Origin: an uncultured Clostridia bacterium
GTDB lineage: Bacteria; Cyanobacteriota; Vampirovibrionia; Gastranaerophilales; Gastranaerophilaceae
NCBI GenBank assembly: GCA_945946765.1
Contig: CAMEWS010000013.1
Span: forward strand, 1 to 44,359
DNA length: 44,359 nt
Direction of reading: 5' to 3'
The notes below the pieces were generated by a model, which saw nothing but the letters and a program-made list of their open reading frames with translations, ran no database searches and was not told where the DNA came from. The translations under genes and the position numbers were made by a program. Within the stretch, counting starts at the first letter, position 1; each line of letters opens with the position of its first letter. Below, piece after piece: positions 25,671-32,927 of the stretch.

Positions 25671-26312
25671 GTGGAAGAAAAAGAAATTCAAGAAGTTGAA
25701 GCAGTAGAAACTGAAACAGTTACTCAAACTGCAGAATCGACAGAAGAAAAAGCTCCTGCTCAAACAAAAAAAGGCAGAGGCGCTCAAAAAGGCAAAAAAA
25801 GAAAAGTTGAAACAGTTGAAAGTGCTCCTCAATCCGAATGGAAAGAAAGAGTAGTTCAAATCAGACGTGTAACAAAAGTTGTTAAAGGCGGTAAAAAATT
25901 AAGCTTTAGAGCAATTGTTATCGTAGGTAACGGCAAAGGACAAGTTGGCGTAGGCTGTGCTAAGGCATCAGAAGTTATTATAGCTATCCAAAAAGCTATT
26001 GCTGAAGGCAGAAAAAACCTTATTACAGTACCTATCTTTAAAACAACTATTCCTCATCCGATTGTTGGACGTTCAGGTGCTGGTGCGGTTATGTTAAAAC
26101 CTGCTTCTCAAGGTACAGGTGTTATCGCCGGCGGTGCAGTACGTGCAGTACTCGAGCTTGCAGGTGTAGAAAACATTTTGAGCAAATCTTTAGGTTCAAA
26201 ATCACCGCTTAACGCTGCTAATGCAACTATGGATGCATTAAAAGAATTAAGAACATTTAACGATGTTGCTAAAAAACGTGGTTTAACTCTTAATCAAATG
26301 TTAAATGCGTAA
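25671..26312 (+). CDS. rpsE: Small ribosomal subunit protein uS5
   Basis: uS5 belongs to the 30S body and helps decoding accuracy. The start is GTG at 25671 with GAAAGG upstream. The conserved core begins near residue 58 with [19 protein letters not shown] and continues with [13 protein letters not shown] and the C-terminal dsRBD-like fold. The protein is 213 residues, about 45 longer than E. coli S5. The extra part is a low-complexity N-terminus, first rich in Glu and Thr, then in Lys and Gly. The gene opens a short operon with rpmD, rplO and secY. The usual upstream partner rplR is absent. Confidence 0.96.
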   Translation: MEEKEIQEVEAVETETVTQTAESTEEKAPAQTKKGRGAQKGKKRKVETVESAPQSEWKERVVQIRRVTKVVKGGKKLSFRAIVIVGNGKGQVGVGCAKASEVIIAIQKAIAEGRKNLITVPIFKTTIPHPIVGRSGAGAVMLKPASQGTGVIAGGAVRAVLELAGVENILSKSLGSKSPLNAANATMDALKELRTFNDVAKKRGLTLNQMLNA

Positions 26313-26346
26313 TTAATATTTAAATCTAATAAAGGAAGTTATAAAA

Positions 26347-26538
26347 ATGGCTAAAGATAAATTTGAAAAAGTTTCGATTAAGCTTACAAGAAGTTTAATC
26401 GGTTCAACAAAAGACCAAATCAAAGTTGTAAGAGCTCTTGGTTTGAAAAAAACAAACGATGTTGTTGAACATTTTGCCAGCCCTACAATTATGGGTATGG
26501 TTAACAAAGTTCCTCACCTCGTAACAGTTGTTAAGTAA
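26347..26538 (+). CDS. rpmD: Large ribosomal subunit protein uL30
   Basis: This 63-residue uL30 has the typical short beta-alpha-beta-alpha-beta fold: VSIKLTRSLIGSTKDQIKV, then LGLKKTNDVVEHF and MVNKVPHLVTVVK. It has the RBS AAAGGAAG. It lies between rpsE and rplO in the normal order. uL30 is missing in many Cyanobacteria, so its presence is a small taxonomic point. Confidence 0.95.
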   Translation: MAKDKFEKVSIKLTRSLIGSTKDQIKVVRALGLKKTNDVVEHFASPTIMGMVNKVPHLVTVVK

Positions 26539-26547
26539 CAATTTGTA

Positions 26548-26587
26548 TGTCATTCCGAACTCGTTTTGGAATCTCCGGCAAAGCCGG
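26548..26587. repeat. Dispersed two-hairpin repeat between rpmD and rplO
   Basis: tgtcattccgaactcg followed by ttttggaatct forms one hairpin (attcc/ggaat). ccggc-aaa-gccgg forms a second perfect stem directly after. The layout matches the copy at 33699, where the second stem has different bases but still pairs. Confidence 0.65.
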
Positions 26588-26621
26588 TTAATATAATAAT
26601 CATAGAAAAGGAAATATAAAA

Positions 26622-27074
26622 ATGGCAGAAAGAATAACATTAGAAGATTTAAGACCTGCCGAAGGTGCTACTCACAGAACAAAAAGAGTTGGTAGAGGCA
26701 GATCTTCAGGACACGGAAAAACTTCTTGTCGCGGTCATAACGGTGAAGGTCAACGTTCAGGTTCAAGCGCAAAAAGAGGTTTTGAAGGTGGTCAAATGCC
26801 GTCTTACAGACAAATGCCTAAATTAAAAGGCTTTACAAACTTTGCAGCACTTAATTGTGCAGAAATCAATGTTAAAGACATCGAAAAACTTGATGCTAGC
26901 GAAATTGATTTGACTTGGTTAATCGAAAACGGCAAAGCTCATCCGAAATCAGAAGTATTAAGAGTTCTCGGCAGTGGTGAAATTTCTAAAGCCGTTACCG
27001 TTAAAGCAAGATACTTTACTCCGTCAGCTAAAGAAAAAATCGAAAAAGCAGGCGGAAAGGCTGAGTTAGTATAA
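26622..27074 (+). CDS. rplO: Large ribosomal subunit protein uL15
   Basis: This 150-residue protein of the 50S subunit has the glycine- and arginine-rich N-terminus of uL15 (RVGRGRSSGHGKTSCRGHNG, then SGSSAKRGFEGGQMPSYR), followed by the globular domain ending KARYFTPSAKEKIEKAGGK. The length is normal. It stands immediately before secY, as in most bacteria, with an RBS AAAGGAA. An RNA-like hairpin lies in the 152-base spacer to secY. Confidence 0.96.
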   Translation: MAERITLEDLRPAEGATHRTKRVGRGRSSGHGKTSCRGHNGEGQRSGSSAKRGFEGGQMPSYRQMPKLKGFTNFAALNCAEINVKDIEKLDASEIDLTWLIENGKAHPKSEVLRVLGSGEISKAVTVKARYFTPSAKEKIEKAGGKAELV

Positions 27075-27086
27075 AAGTGCGTGAAA

Positions 27087-27122
27087 ATTACAGGCTGCTG
27101 ACCTATGTCAGTAGCTTGTAAT
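27087..27122 (+). promoter_or_regulatory. Hairpin in the rplO-secY spacer
   Basis: attacaggctgctgac (27087-27102) pairs over all 16 positions with gtcagtagcttgtaat (27107-27122), using two G-U pairs and a 4-base loop. G-U pairing in one orientation suggests an RNA element. No T-run follows, so it is not a simple terminator. It may be an RNase processing site or a regulator of secY. Confidence 0.5.
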
Positions 27123-27226
27123 TGTAACAATCTTATGCCGCTGTTGTGAAGGAATCATAACTTCCGTAACACACAAATTTCTAACAGAAATTTCACAGGC
27201 GGAAAACTATTGGAGAGGAATTATAA

Positions 27227-28570
27227 ATGCAAAATGCAAAAATGAAACCGCCATCTATGGATGATGTGGTATCAATGTTTCAGGCATCAGGTTTAAAAGC
27301 AAAACTATTGTTCACATTTGCAATGATAGTTATTTTTAGATTAGGTGTTGCTCTTCCTTTATATGGTATTAATAATGAAGTTTTTTCTAAAATTGCTCAG
27401 GGCAACAATATTATAGGTTTTATTGATTTATTTTCAGGCGGTGCTTTGGCTAATGTTTCTATTTTGGCTTTAGGTATCGGACCATACATTACAGCGTCAA
27501 TTATCATGCAATTGTTGACGGTTATTATTCCGCATTTGGAACAACTGCAAAAAGAAGAAGGTGAAGCGGGTAGAAGAAAGATTTCACAGTACACAAGATA
27601 TTTCACTGTATTCATTTCTTTCTTTCAGGCAAGTATATTTTTGCTTTACCTTTTACATCAGGCACCTGCTACGATTTTACCCGGAGTTTCGCACGTTGCG
27701 TTCTTTATAGGTTCTGCAATTATTTTAACCGCAGGCTCAGTATTTGTTATGTGGCTTGCTGAATTGATGACGGAACGAGGAATCGGTAACGGCGGTTCTT
27801 TATTAATTTTTGTCGGTATTATTTCAAGAATTCCGTTTTATTGCGAAAAAACAGGTCAGCTTGTTGCAAATGATTCTTCATTACAATTAGGTTTACTTTT
27901 GTTATTGGCAATTTTCTTTGCGACGATGGTTTTAATTGTTGTTATGCAGGAAGCCGTAAGAAAAGTTCTTATTGTTAACCCTAAAAGACAGGTAGGCAAT
28001 AAAATATATGGAGGAATAAATACTTACATTCCGTTTAAAATGAATCCGGGCGGTGTAATGCCTATTATCTTTGCAATTGCGATTTTGCTTTTCCCGACTA
28101 CCGTAATAAGTCTTATCGGGCAAACAAATCTTCCCGCAGGTGCTATAAAAGATGCTATTACTTGGCTTTCTACAACATTGAGCCCTTCAGGATGGGTGCA
28201 CTATGTATTGTATTTCTTGTTGATTGTTTTCTTAACATTCTTCTATGCATCTATTATGCCTAATATGCAACCGAAAGAAATTGCTAACAATCTTAAAAAA
28301 TACGGTTCATCTATCCCCGGTATCAAACCCGGCAAACCTACTGCGGAAGCTCTTGATAAGATTCTTTCAAGAATAACTTTATTGGGTGCTTTGTGCTTGG
28401 GCGTTGTTGCTTTGATTCCGTCAGGGGCATCATACATTACAAATATCACGACTCTTCAAGGTATTGGTGCTACGTCACTAATCATCATGGTCGGGGTTGC
28501 TTTAGATTTTATCAACCAAATCAAAACTCAACTCCTTGCAAAAAACTATGAAAGTTTCCTTAAAGAGTAA
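27227..28570 (+). CDS. secY: Protein translocase subunit SecY
   Basis: SecY forms the membrane channel of the Sec system with SecE and SecG. The 447-residue protein has ten hydrophobic helices. Family motifs include IIMQLLTVIIPHLEQLQKEEGEAGRRKISQYTR near residues 91-125 (read as two motifs around LEQLQKEGEAG), LAELMTERGIGNGGSLLIF, and the cytoplasmic loop GIKPGKPTAEALDKILSR. The gene ends the rpsE operon and is followed by a strong terminator. adk and map, which often follow secY, are absent. Confidence 0.97.
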   Translation: MQNAKMKPPSMDDVVSMFQASGLKAKLLFTFAMIVIFRLGVALPLYGINNEVFSKIAQGNNIIGFIDLFSGGALANVSILALGIGPYITASIIMQLLTVIIPHLEQLQKEEGEAGRRKISQYTRYFTVFISFFQASIFLLYLLHQAPATILPGVSHVAFFIGSAIILTAGSVFVMWLAELMTERGIGNGGSLLIFVGIISRIPFYCEKTGQLVANDSSLQLGLLLLLAIFFATMVLIVVMQEAVRKVLIVNPKRQVGNKIYGGINTYIPFKMNPGGVMPIIFAIAILLFPTTVISLIGQTNLPAGAIKDAITWLSTTLSPSGWVHYVLYFLLIVFLTFFYASIMPNMQPKEIANNLKKYGSSIPGIKPGKPTAEALDKILSRITLLGALCLGVVALIPSGASYITNITTLQGIGATSLIIMVGVALDFINQIKTQLLAKNYESFLKE

Positions 28571-28589
28571 TTAACGGATAAATTTTACA

Positions 28590-28620
28590 AAAAGCCTCCT
28601 TGAACAAGGGGGCTTTTGTT
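28590..28620 (+). terminator. Terminator after secY
   Basis: aaaagcctcctt (28590-28601) pairs with aagggggctttt (28606-28617) around a GAAC loop, with one G-U pair, and is followed by gtt. It separates the rpsE-secY transcript from the infA operon. Confidence 0.85.
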
Positions 28621-28634
28621 ATATGGAAATTCGC

Positions 28635-28668
28635 AAAAAAAAATGCTTACAAAGTTGTTGCAAGCATT
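28635..28668 (-). terminator. Minus-strand terminator without an assigned gene
   Basis: Read on the minus strand, aatgctt and aagcatt pair around an inner CAA/TTG stem and are followed by nine T residues. No annotated minus-strand gene lies upstream, which suggests a small RNA or an unrecognised short gene. Confidence 0.55.
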
Positions 28669-29084
28669 AAATAAACACGAGGATATTAAGAGAGAGAGTA
28701 TATGGATAAAACTTATTAATTTTGTTTAAGTTTAAGTTCAATCTAAAAAACTTTATAGTTGTATGTTTTTGTTTTATTCTTCCTTAAAGTTTAGATATCC
28801 CTTACTCTTATATAAAGTATTTTTGTTAAAAAAAATTGCCTGCTTTAATTTTAATTGTTAACAAATATTAAGCTCAAATTTTTTCTGTCATTCAAAACCT
28901 ATTGTTTATTAAAAAATAAAATAATTAGAATATTAATAAAAGTTTACAAAAAATCTGAAAATGCTTGTTAAAAGGCTGTATAAAACATACGCAATTTTAT
29001 TAAATACACCACTATTTTAAATAAACAAACACTATGTCTTCTTTATAAAAAGGCTTTAAATTTAATAAAATCAATGCAAAAAGC

Positions 29085-29112
29085 TTGCTTGCAAATTTTC
29101 ACCATGTAGAAT
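29085..29112 (+). promoter_or_regulatory. Candidate promoter of infA operon
   Basis: TTGCTT (29085-29090) and TAGAAT (29107-29112) are 16 bases apart, about 74 bases before the infA start. Confidence 0.4.
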
Positions 29113-29185
29113 TAATAACATAGGGCATAAATGTGCTTTTTACACAAGTGCCAAAACAACGTAACAATAAGTCAAAGAAGGTAAA

Positions 29186-29401
29186 ATGGCAAAAGACGTA
29201 ATTGAATTTGAAGGCAAAATTTTGGAATCTCTACCAAACGCAATGTTTAGAGTAGAACTTGAAAACGGTCACGAAATTCTTGCTCACATATCAGGGAAAA
29301 TCAGAAAGAATTTTATTAAGATTCTTCCCGGTGATAAGGTCAAAGTCGAAATGACACCTTATGATTTAACAAGAGGAAGAATCACATACAGATTAAAATA
29401 A
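29186..29401 (+). CDS. infA: Translation initiation factor IF-1
   Basis: This 71-residue OB-fold protein binds the ribosomal A site during initiation. [19 protein letters not shown], then [20 protein letters not shown] and [16 protein letters not shown] are textbook IF-1 motifs. The RBS AGAAGG lies just upstream. It opens the second part of the translation block and is followed by rpmJ. Confidence 0.97.
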   Translation: MAKDVIEFEGKILESLPNAMFRVELENGHEILAHISGKIRKNFIKILPGDKVKVEMTPYDLTRGRITYRLK

Positions 29402-29478
29402 GAGCATGGCTCTATATCGTTCCCACCTCTCGGGACAAACGCGGCAAAAACAATAAAACACTAGATAAGGAAAACAAA

Positions 29479-29592
29479 ATGAAAGTAAGAGCATCAGTTA
29501 AAAAAATGTGCAAAGACTGTAAGTTTATCAGAAGAAGAGGTAGAATCACAGTTATTTGTAAAAACCCTAAACACAAACAAAGACAAGGCTAG
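29479..29592 (+). CDS. rpmJ: Large ribosomal subunit protein bL36
   Basis: This 37-residue zinc-binding protein reads [20 protein letters not shown], then [17 protein letters not shown]. The zinc ligands are two Cys in CKDC, a Cys in VICKN and His in PKHKQ, so it is the zinc-binding form. It has the RBS AAGGAAAA at 29468 and lies between infA and rpsM, as in most bacteria. Confidence 0.97.
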   Translation: MKVRASVKKMCKDCKFIRRRGRITVICKNPKHKQRQG

Positions 29593-29760
29593 CGGATTTT
29601 GTACGGCTGTGGTGTCGAGCGAAGCGAGCGAACAGCCCTGTGAGCAAGGTTAATGGAGTGGAAAATTTTTAGAATAAAAATTTGAAACGAAATTCAAAAC
29701 CTTGTGAACGTCAATAATCCAAGATAAAAAACAATCACTAAGTTAACATAAGGAGAAACA
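29593..29760 (+). other. Spacer rpmJ-rpsM with several inverted repeats
   Basis: The 168-base spacer contains ggctgt/acagcc enclosing cgagcgaagcgagcg, then caaggtt paired with aaccttg across about 50 bases, and aaattttt/aaaaattt between them. It could fold into a branched RNA. No gene is seen and rpsM has its own RBS (AAGGAG). Confidence 0.5.
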
Positions 29761-30126
29761 ATGGCAAGATTGGCTGGGGTTGATTTACCCCGTAACAAAA
29801 GAATGATAATCGCTTTAACCTATATTTACGGTATAGGACCAACTCGTTCTGCTAAAATTCTCGATGCTTGCGGAATTTCGCACGATTTGAGAACAGACGA
29901 CTTGACAGATGACGATATCAAAAAATTAAGAAATGAACTTACAAATTACCATATCGAAGGTGATTTGAGAAGAGAAGAATCTCTTAACATTAAAAGACTT
30001 TCAGAAATCAACTCTTACAGAGGTATGAGACACAGAAGAAAACTCCCTGCAAGAGGACAAAGAACAAAAACTAACGCAAGAACAAGAAGAGGCAAAAAAA
30101 CAGGCCCGGTAAGCAAGAAAAAGTAA
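29761..30126 (+). CDS. rpsM: Small ribosomal subunit protein uS13
   Basis: This 121-residue protein sits in the 30S head and contacts tRNA and the 50S subunit. [20 protein letters not shown], then [14 protein letters not shown] and the C-terminal [20 protein letters not shown] and [10 protein letters not shown] are characteristic. The start follows AAGGAG by a short spacer. It is followed by rpsK after a 145-base spacer with a small hairpin. Confidence 0.97.
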   Translation: MARLAGVDLPRNKRMIIALTYIYGIGPTRSAKILDACGISHDLRTDDLTDDDIKKLRNELTNYHIEGDLRREESLNIKRLSEINSYRGMRHRRKLPARGQRTKTNARTRRGKKTGPVSKKK

Positions 30127-30271
30127 AATTCTGAAACAGGAGTGAAGTTAATACAGCTTGTCAAAGGGCAAGATGGCGTGACGGAACTTAATTCAGCGGC
30201 GTAAGAGTTTTTGAAAAACTCCACAGAAGTAAAAGTAAAAATAACAACAGTAATAATTAAAGGAAATAAAA

Positions 30272-30658
30272 ATGGCAAGACCAATTAAAACTAAAAAGAA
30301 AGAAAAAAAGAATGTATTGCAAGGTGTTGTTCACATTCAATCAACATTTAACAATACAATCGTAACTTCTTGCGATACTCAAGGTAATGCTATTGCATGG
30401 GCATCAGCAGGCGGCTGCGGTTTTAAAGGTGCCAGAAAAGGTACACCGTTTGCAGCACAATCTGCAGCAGCTCAAGTAGCTAAAAAATCAGTAGACCAAG
30501 GAATGAAAAAAGTAGAAGTGTATATCAAAGGACCGGGTTCAGGTCGTGAAACTGCTATCAGAGCTATTCAGGCAGCAGGTTTGGAAATCACTTTGATTAA
30601 GGACGTTACTCCGATTCCTCACAACGGATGTCGTCCTCCTAAGAAAAGAAGAGTTTAA
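30272..30658 (+). CDS. rpsK: Small ribosomal subunit protein uS11
   Basis: This 128-residue protein of the 30S platform has the core [20 protein letters not shown], then [17 protein letters not shown] and the C-terminal [13 protein letters not shown]. Length and motifs are normal. It has the RBS AAAGGA and lies in the usual place after rpsM. Confidence 0.97.
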   Translation: MARPIKTKKKEKKNVLQGVVHIQSTFNNTIVTSCDTQGNAIAWASAGGCGFKGARKGTPFAAQSAAAQVAKKSVDQGMKKVEVYIKGPGSGRETAIRAIQAAGLEITLIKDVTPIPHNGCRPPKKRRV

Positions 30659-30671
30659 TCTCTGATTTTCC

Positions 30672-30751
30672 CGTTATTCCAAATGTGTTTTGGAATCCGT
30701 TTTCAAGAGTAGCTTGTTAACGAGAGCCTGATAAAATTCAGGGTGACGTAA
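30672..30751. repeat. Dispersed repeat copy between rpsK and rpsD
   Basis: gttattccaaatgtg plus ttttggaatcc forms the first hairpin. The stretch ends attcagggtgacgta, the inverse of the core at 25319. It appears to be a longer or composite member of the family. Confidence 0.5.
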
Positions 30752-30786
30752 AAATAGTAGTAATAAGAAAGACAAAGGAGTCAAAA

Positions 30787-31386
30787 TTGGCTAAATATAC
30801 AGGACCTTCAAATAAATTATTCCGTAACTTCGGTGTAACGGATTTATCTAACAGAAAGTTAGTTTCTTCATTGAGACAGACTGCTTCAGGTCAGCATGGT
30901 GCTGCAAGAAAAAAACTTTCTGACTATGCTATTCACTTAAACGAAAAGCAAAAAATCAGACTTACTTATTTGGTAAGTGAAAAACAGTTTGCAAAATACT
31001 ATAATAAAGCAGCAAGAACAAAAGGCGTTACAGGTACAGTTCTTTTACAATTCTTGGAATCAAGACTTGATAACGTTGTGTTCAGAGCAGGTTTTGCAAC
31101 AACAAGAAAACAAGCAAGACAAATCGTTAACCACGGTCACGTACTTGTTAACGGCAAAAAAGTTGACATTCCATCATACCTAGTTAAAGCAGGTGACGAA
31201 ATCACGGTAAGAGCAAAAAGTGCTGATTTTGTTAAGTCTGTAATGGAACCGTTAGACGTTGCTGCTCCTCAATGGATGACAGTTGATGCTAACGCTCAAA
31301 AAATTGTGTTCGACAGAATTCCTGAAAGAGAAGAACTCGACCCTGAATTCAAAGAACAACTCGTAATTGAGTACTACTCAAAATAA
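30787..31386 (+). CDS. rpsD: Small ribosomal subunit protein uS4
   Basis: uS4 is a primary 16S rRNA-binding assembly protein. It starts at TTG (30787), with AAAGGAG (30773-30779) well placed. The product is 199 residues. The N-terminal segment AKYTGPSNKLFRNFG is followed by the S4 domain (LESRLDNVVFRAGFATTRKQ, then QIVNHGHVLVNGKKVDIPSY). The N-terminal zinc cysteines seen in some homologues are absent. rpsD lies between rpsK and rpoA as in many Proteobacteria and Firmicutes relatives; in Cyanobacteria it is usually elsewhere. Confidence 0.96.
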   Translation: MAKYTGPSNKLFRNFGVTDLSNRKLVSSLRQTASGQHGAARKKLSDYAIHLNEKQKIRLTYLVSEKQFAKYYNKAARTKGVTGTVLLQFLESRLDNVVFRAGFATTRKQARQIVNHGHVLVNGKKVDIPSYLVKAGDEITVRAKSADFVKSVMEPLDVAAPQWMTVDANAQKIVFDRIPEREELDPEFKEQLVIEYYSK

Positions 31387-31427
31387 TCCACATAAAGTCC
31401 GAATAACATAAATCAGGAGAAAAACAG

Positions 31428-32417
31428 ATGGAATTAAAAATTAAAAACGTAACAACAACAACCGGTTCTGACGGTTCACAATACGGAAAATTTTCTATTG
31501 AACCATTAGAAAGAGGTTTTGGTAATACTATCGGTAACGCATTAAGACGTGTATTGCTTTCTTCATTAGAAGGTGCAGCAGTTACAGCTGTGAGAATTGA
31601 AGGTATTACTCACGAATATACAGCTATTCCGGGTATTGTTGAAGACGTTATTGATATAATGTTAAATCTTAAAGGTATGGTTGTTAAAACAGATTCAAAA
31701 GAACCTCAACAATTAAGATTAGACATTGATAAACCGGGTCCGGTTTTGGCATCAGATTTGCAATTACCCGCAGGTGTTAAAATTGTTAACCCTGACTGGT
31801 TAATTTGTACAGTTGCCGATGGCGGTTCTATCCACGCAGATGTAGTTGTAGAAACAGGTAAAGGATATATCGCTCACGATGTATTAAAAGACAACAATGG
31901 CTCAATGCCGATTGATATGTTGCCAATCGATGCAACATTTATGCCTATCAAACGTGTTAGCTACAATGTAGAAAACACTCGTGTAGGTGATGTTACAGAC
32001 TTTGACAAGCTTAACCTTGAAATATGGTCAAACGGTTCAATTGATGTAAACGTTGCGTTGTCACAATCTGCTAACATCTTAATCGAACACTTTATGCAAA
32101 TTGCAGCAATTACAGGTACACCTGTTATCTCTGTTCCTCAAACAGCTGCTGTAATTGAAGAAGAAGTTGTTGCAGATACTACAGCTGCTCCTACAATTTC
32201 AATTGAAGATTTGGAATTGTCTGTAAGAGCATACAACTGCTTGAAAAGAGCAAGCATTAACAACATGGCTGAATTGCTTAAAAAGTCAGAACATGATTTG
32301 TTAAATATTAAAAACTTCGGTAAAAAATCATCTGATGAAGTTATCGAAAAATTGCACCAATTCGGTTTAGATCTTATGCCTAATCCCGAAGGTGTAGATA
32401 TGGATGAACTCGTATAG
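31428..32417 (+). CDS. rpoA: RNA polymerase subunit alpha
   Basis: This 329-residue alpha subunit nucleates RNA polymerase assembly and contacts promoters and activators. The N-terminal assembly domain (about 1-235) contains PLERGFGNTIGNALRRVLLS and IPGIVEDVIDIMLNLKG. After a linker, the C-terminal DNA-binding domain (about 258-320) has ISIEDLELSVRAYNCLKRAS and LLNIKNFGKKSSDEVIEKL. Both domains are intact. RBS AGGAGA precedes the ATG. Confidence 0.98.
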   Translation: MELKIKNVTTTTGSDGSQYGKFSIEPLERGFGNTIGNALRRVLLSSLEGAAVTAVRIEGITHEYTAIPGIVEDVIDIMLNLKGMVVKTDSKEPQQLRLDIDKPGPVLASDLQLPAGVKIVNPDWLICTVADGGSIHADVVVETGKGYIAHDVLKDNNGSMPIDMLPIDATFMPIKRVSYNVENTRVGDVTDFDKLNLEIWSNGSIDVNVALSQSANILIEHFMQIAAITGTPVISVPQTAAVIEEEVVADTTAAPTISIEDLELSVRAYNCLKRASINNMAELLKKSEHDLLNIKNFGKKSSDEVIEKLHQFGLDLMPNPEGVDMDELV

Positions 32418-32485
32418 AGTTTAGTTCAAAATTTCGGCACAGCCGATAAGGATAAGTACACTATAATTAATAAGGACAAATAAAA

Positions 32486-32923
32486 ATGAGACACCAGTCT
32501 AAAAAACATCACTTAGGAAAAGCACAAGACCAAAGAAAAGCCTTGTTGCGTTCTTTAGCGACTGAGCTTATTTTGCACGGTGAAATCAAAACTACAATGG
32601 CAAGAGCAAAAGCTCTTAAACCTTATGCAGAACACATTATCACTCTTGCAAAACAAGGTACTCTTCACTCAAGAAGATTGGCTGCAAAATTCATATTTGA
32701 CAAAGAAACAGGCAAATTTATGAATTTTGAAACAGGCGAAGTTCTTGAAGGCGTAGAAAAAGCTAACAAAGAACAAAAAGCTGTTGCTCAAACAATTTTA
32801 AGAAAATTGTTTGCAGAAACAGGCAAAAAATACGCTAACAGAAACGGCGGTTATACAAGAATCTACAGAATGCCACCAAGACGTGGTGACGCTTCCGAAA
32901 TGGCATTGATTCAATTGGTATAA
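32486..32923 (+). CDS. rplQ: Large ribosomal subunit protein bL17
   Basis: bL17 (145 residues) surrounds the exit tunnel of the 50S subunit. MRHQSKKHHLGKAQDQRKAL, then LRSLATELILHGEIKTTMARA and the C-terminal NRNGGYTRIYRMPPRRGDAS are diagnostic. It contains a short insertion relative to the shortest family members. It follows rpoA and precedes truA by four bases. Confidence 0.97.
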   Translation: MRHQSKKHHLGKAQDQRKALLRSLATELILHGEIKTTMARAKALKPYAEHIITLAKQGTLHSRRLAAKFIFDKETGKFMNFETGEVLEGVEKANKEQKAVAQTILRKLFAETGKKYANRNGGYTRIYRMPPRRGDASEMALIQLV

Positions 32924-32927
32924 TTAA

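Larger units (their letters stand above)
28621..29185. other. 565-base AT-rich intergenic region before infA
   Basis: No protein gene is supported here. It contains a minus-strand terminator (28635-28668), a motif shared with the flagellin leader (28795-28815), a five-codon frame behind a purine-rich RBS-like tract at 28703-28720, and a candidate infA promoter. The strand signals suggest a small minus-strand transcript. Confidence 0.6.

Noticed and set aside
28703-28730. Five-codon frame (MDKTY) after a purine-rich tract
   Set aside because: Too short to judge, with no amino-acid bias suggesting an attenuator peptide and no downstream attenuator.
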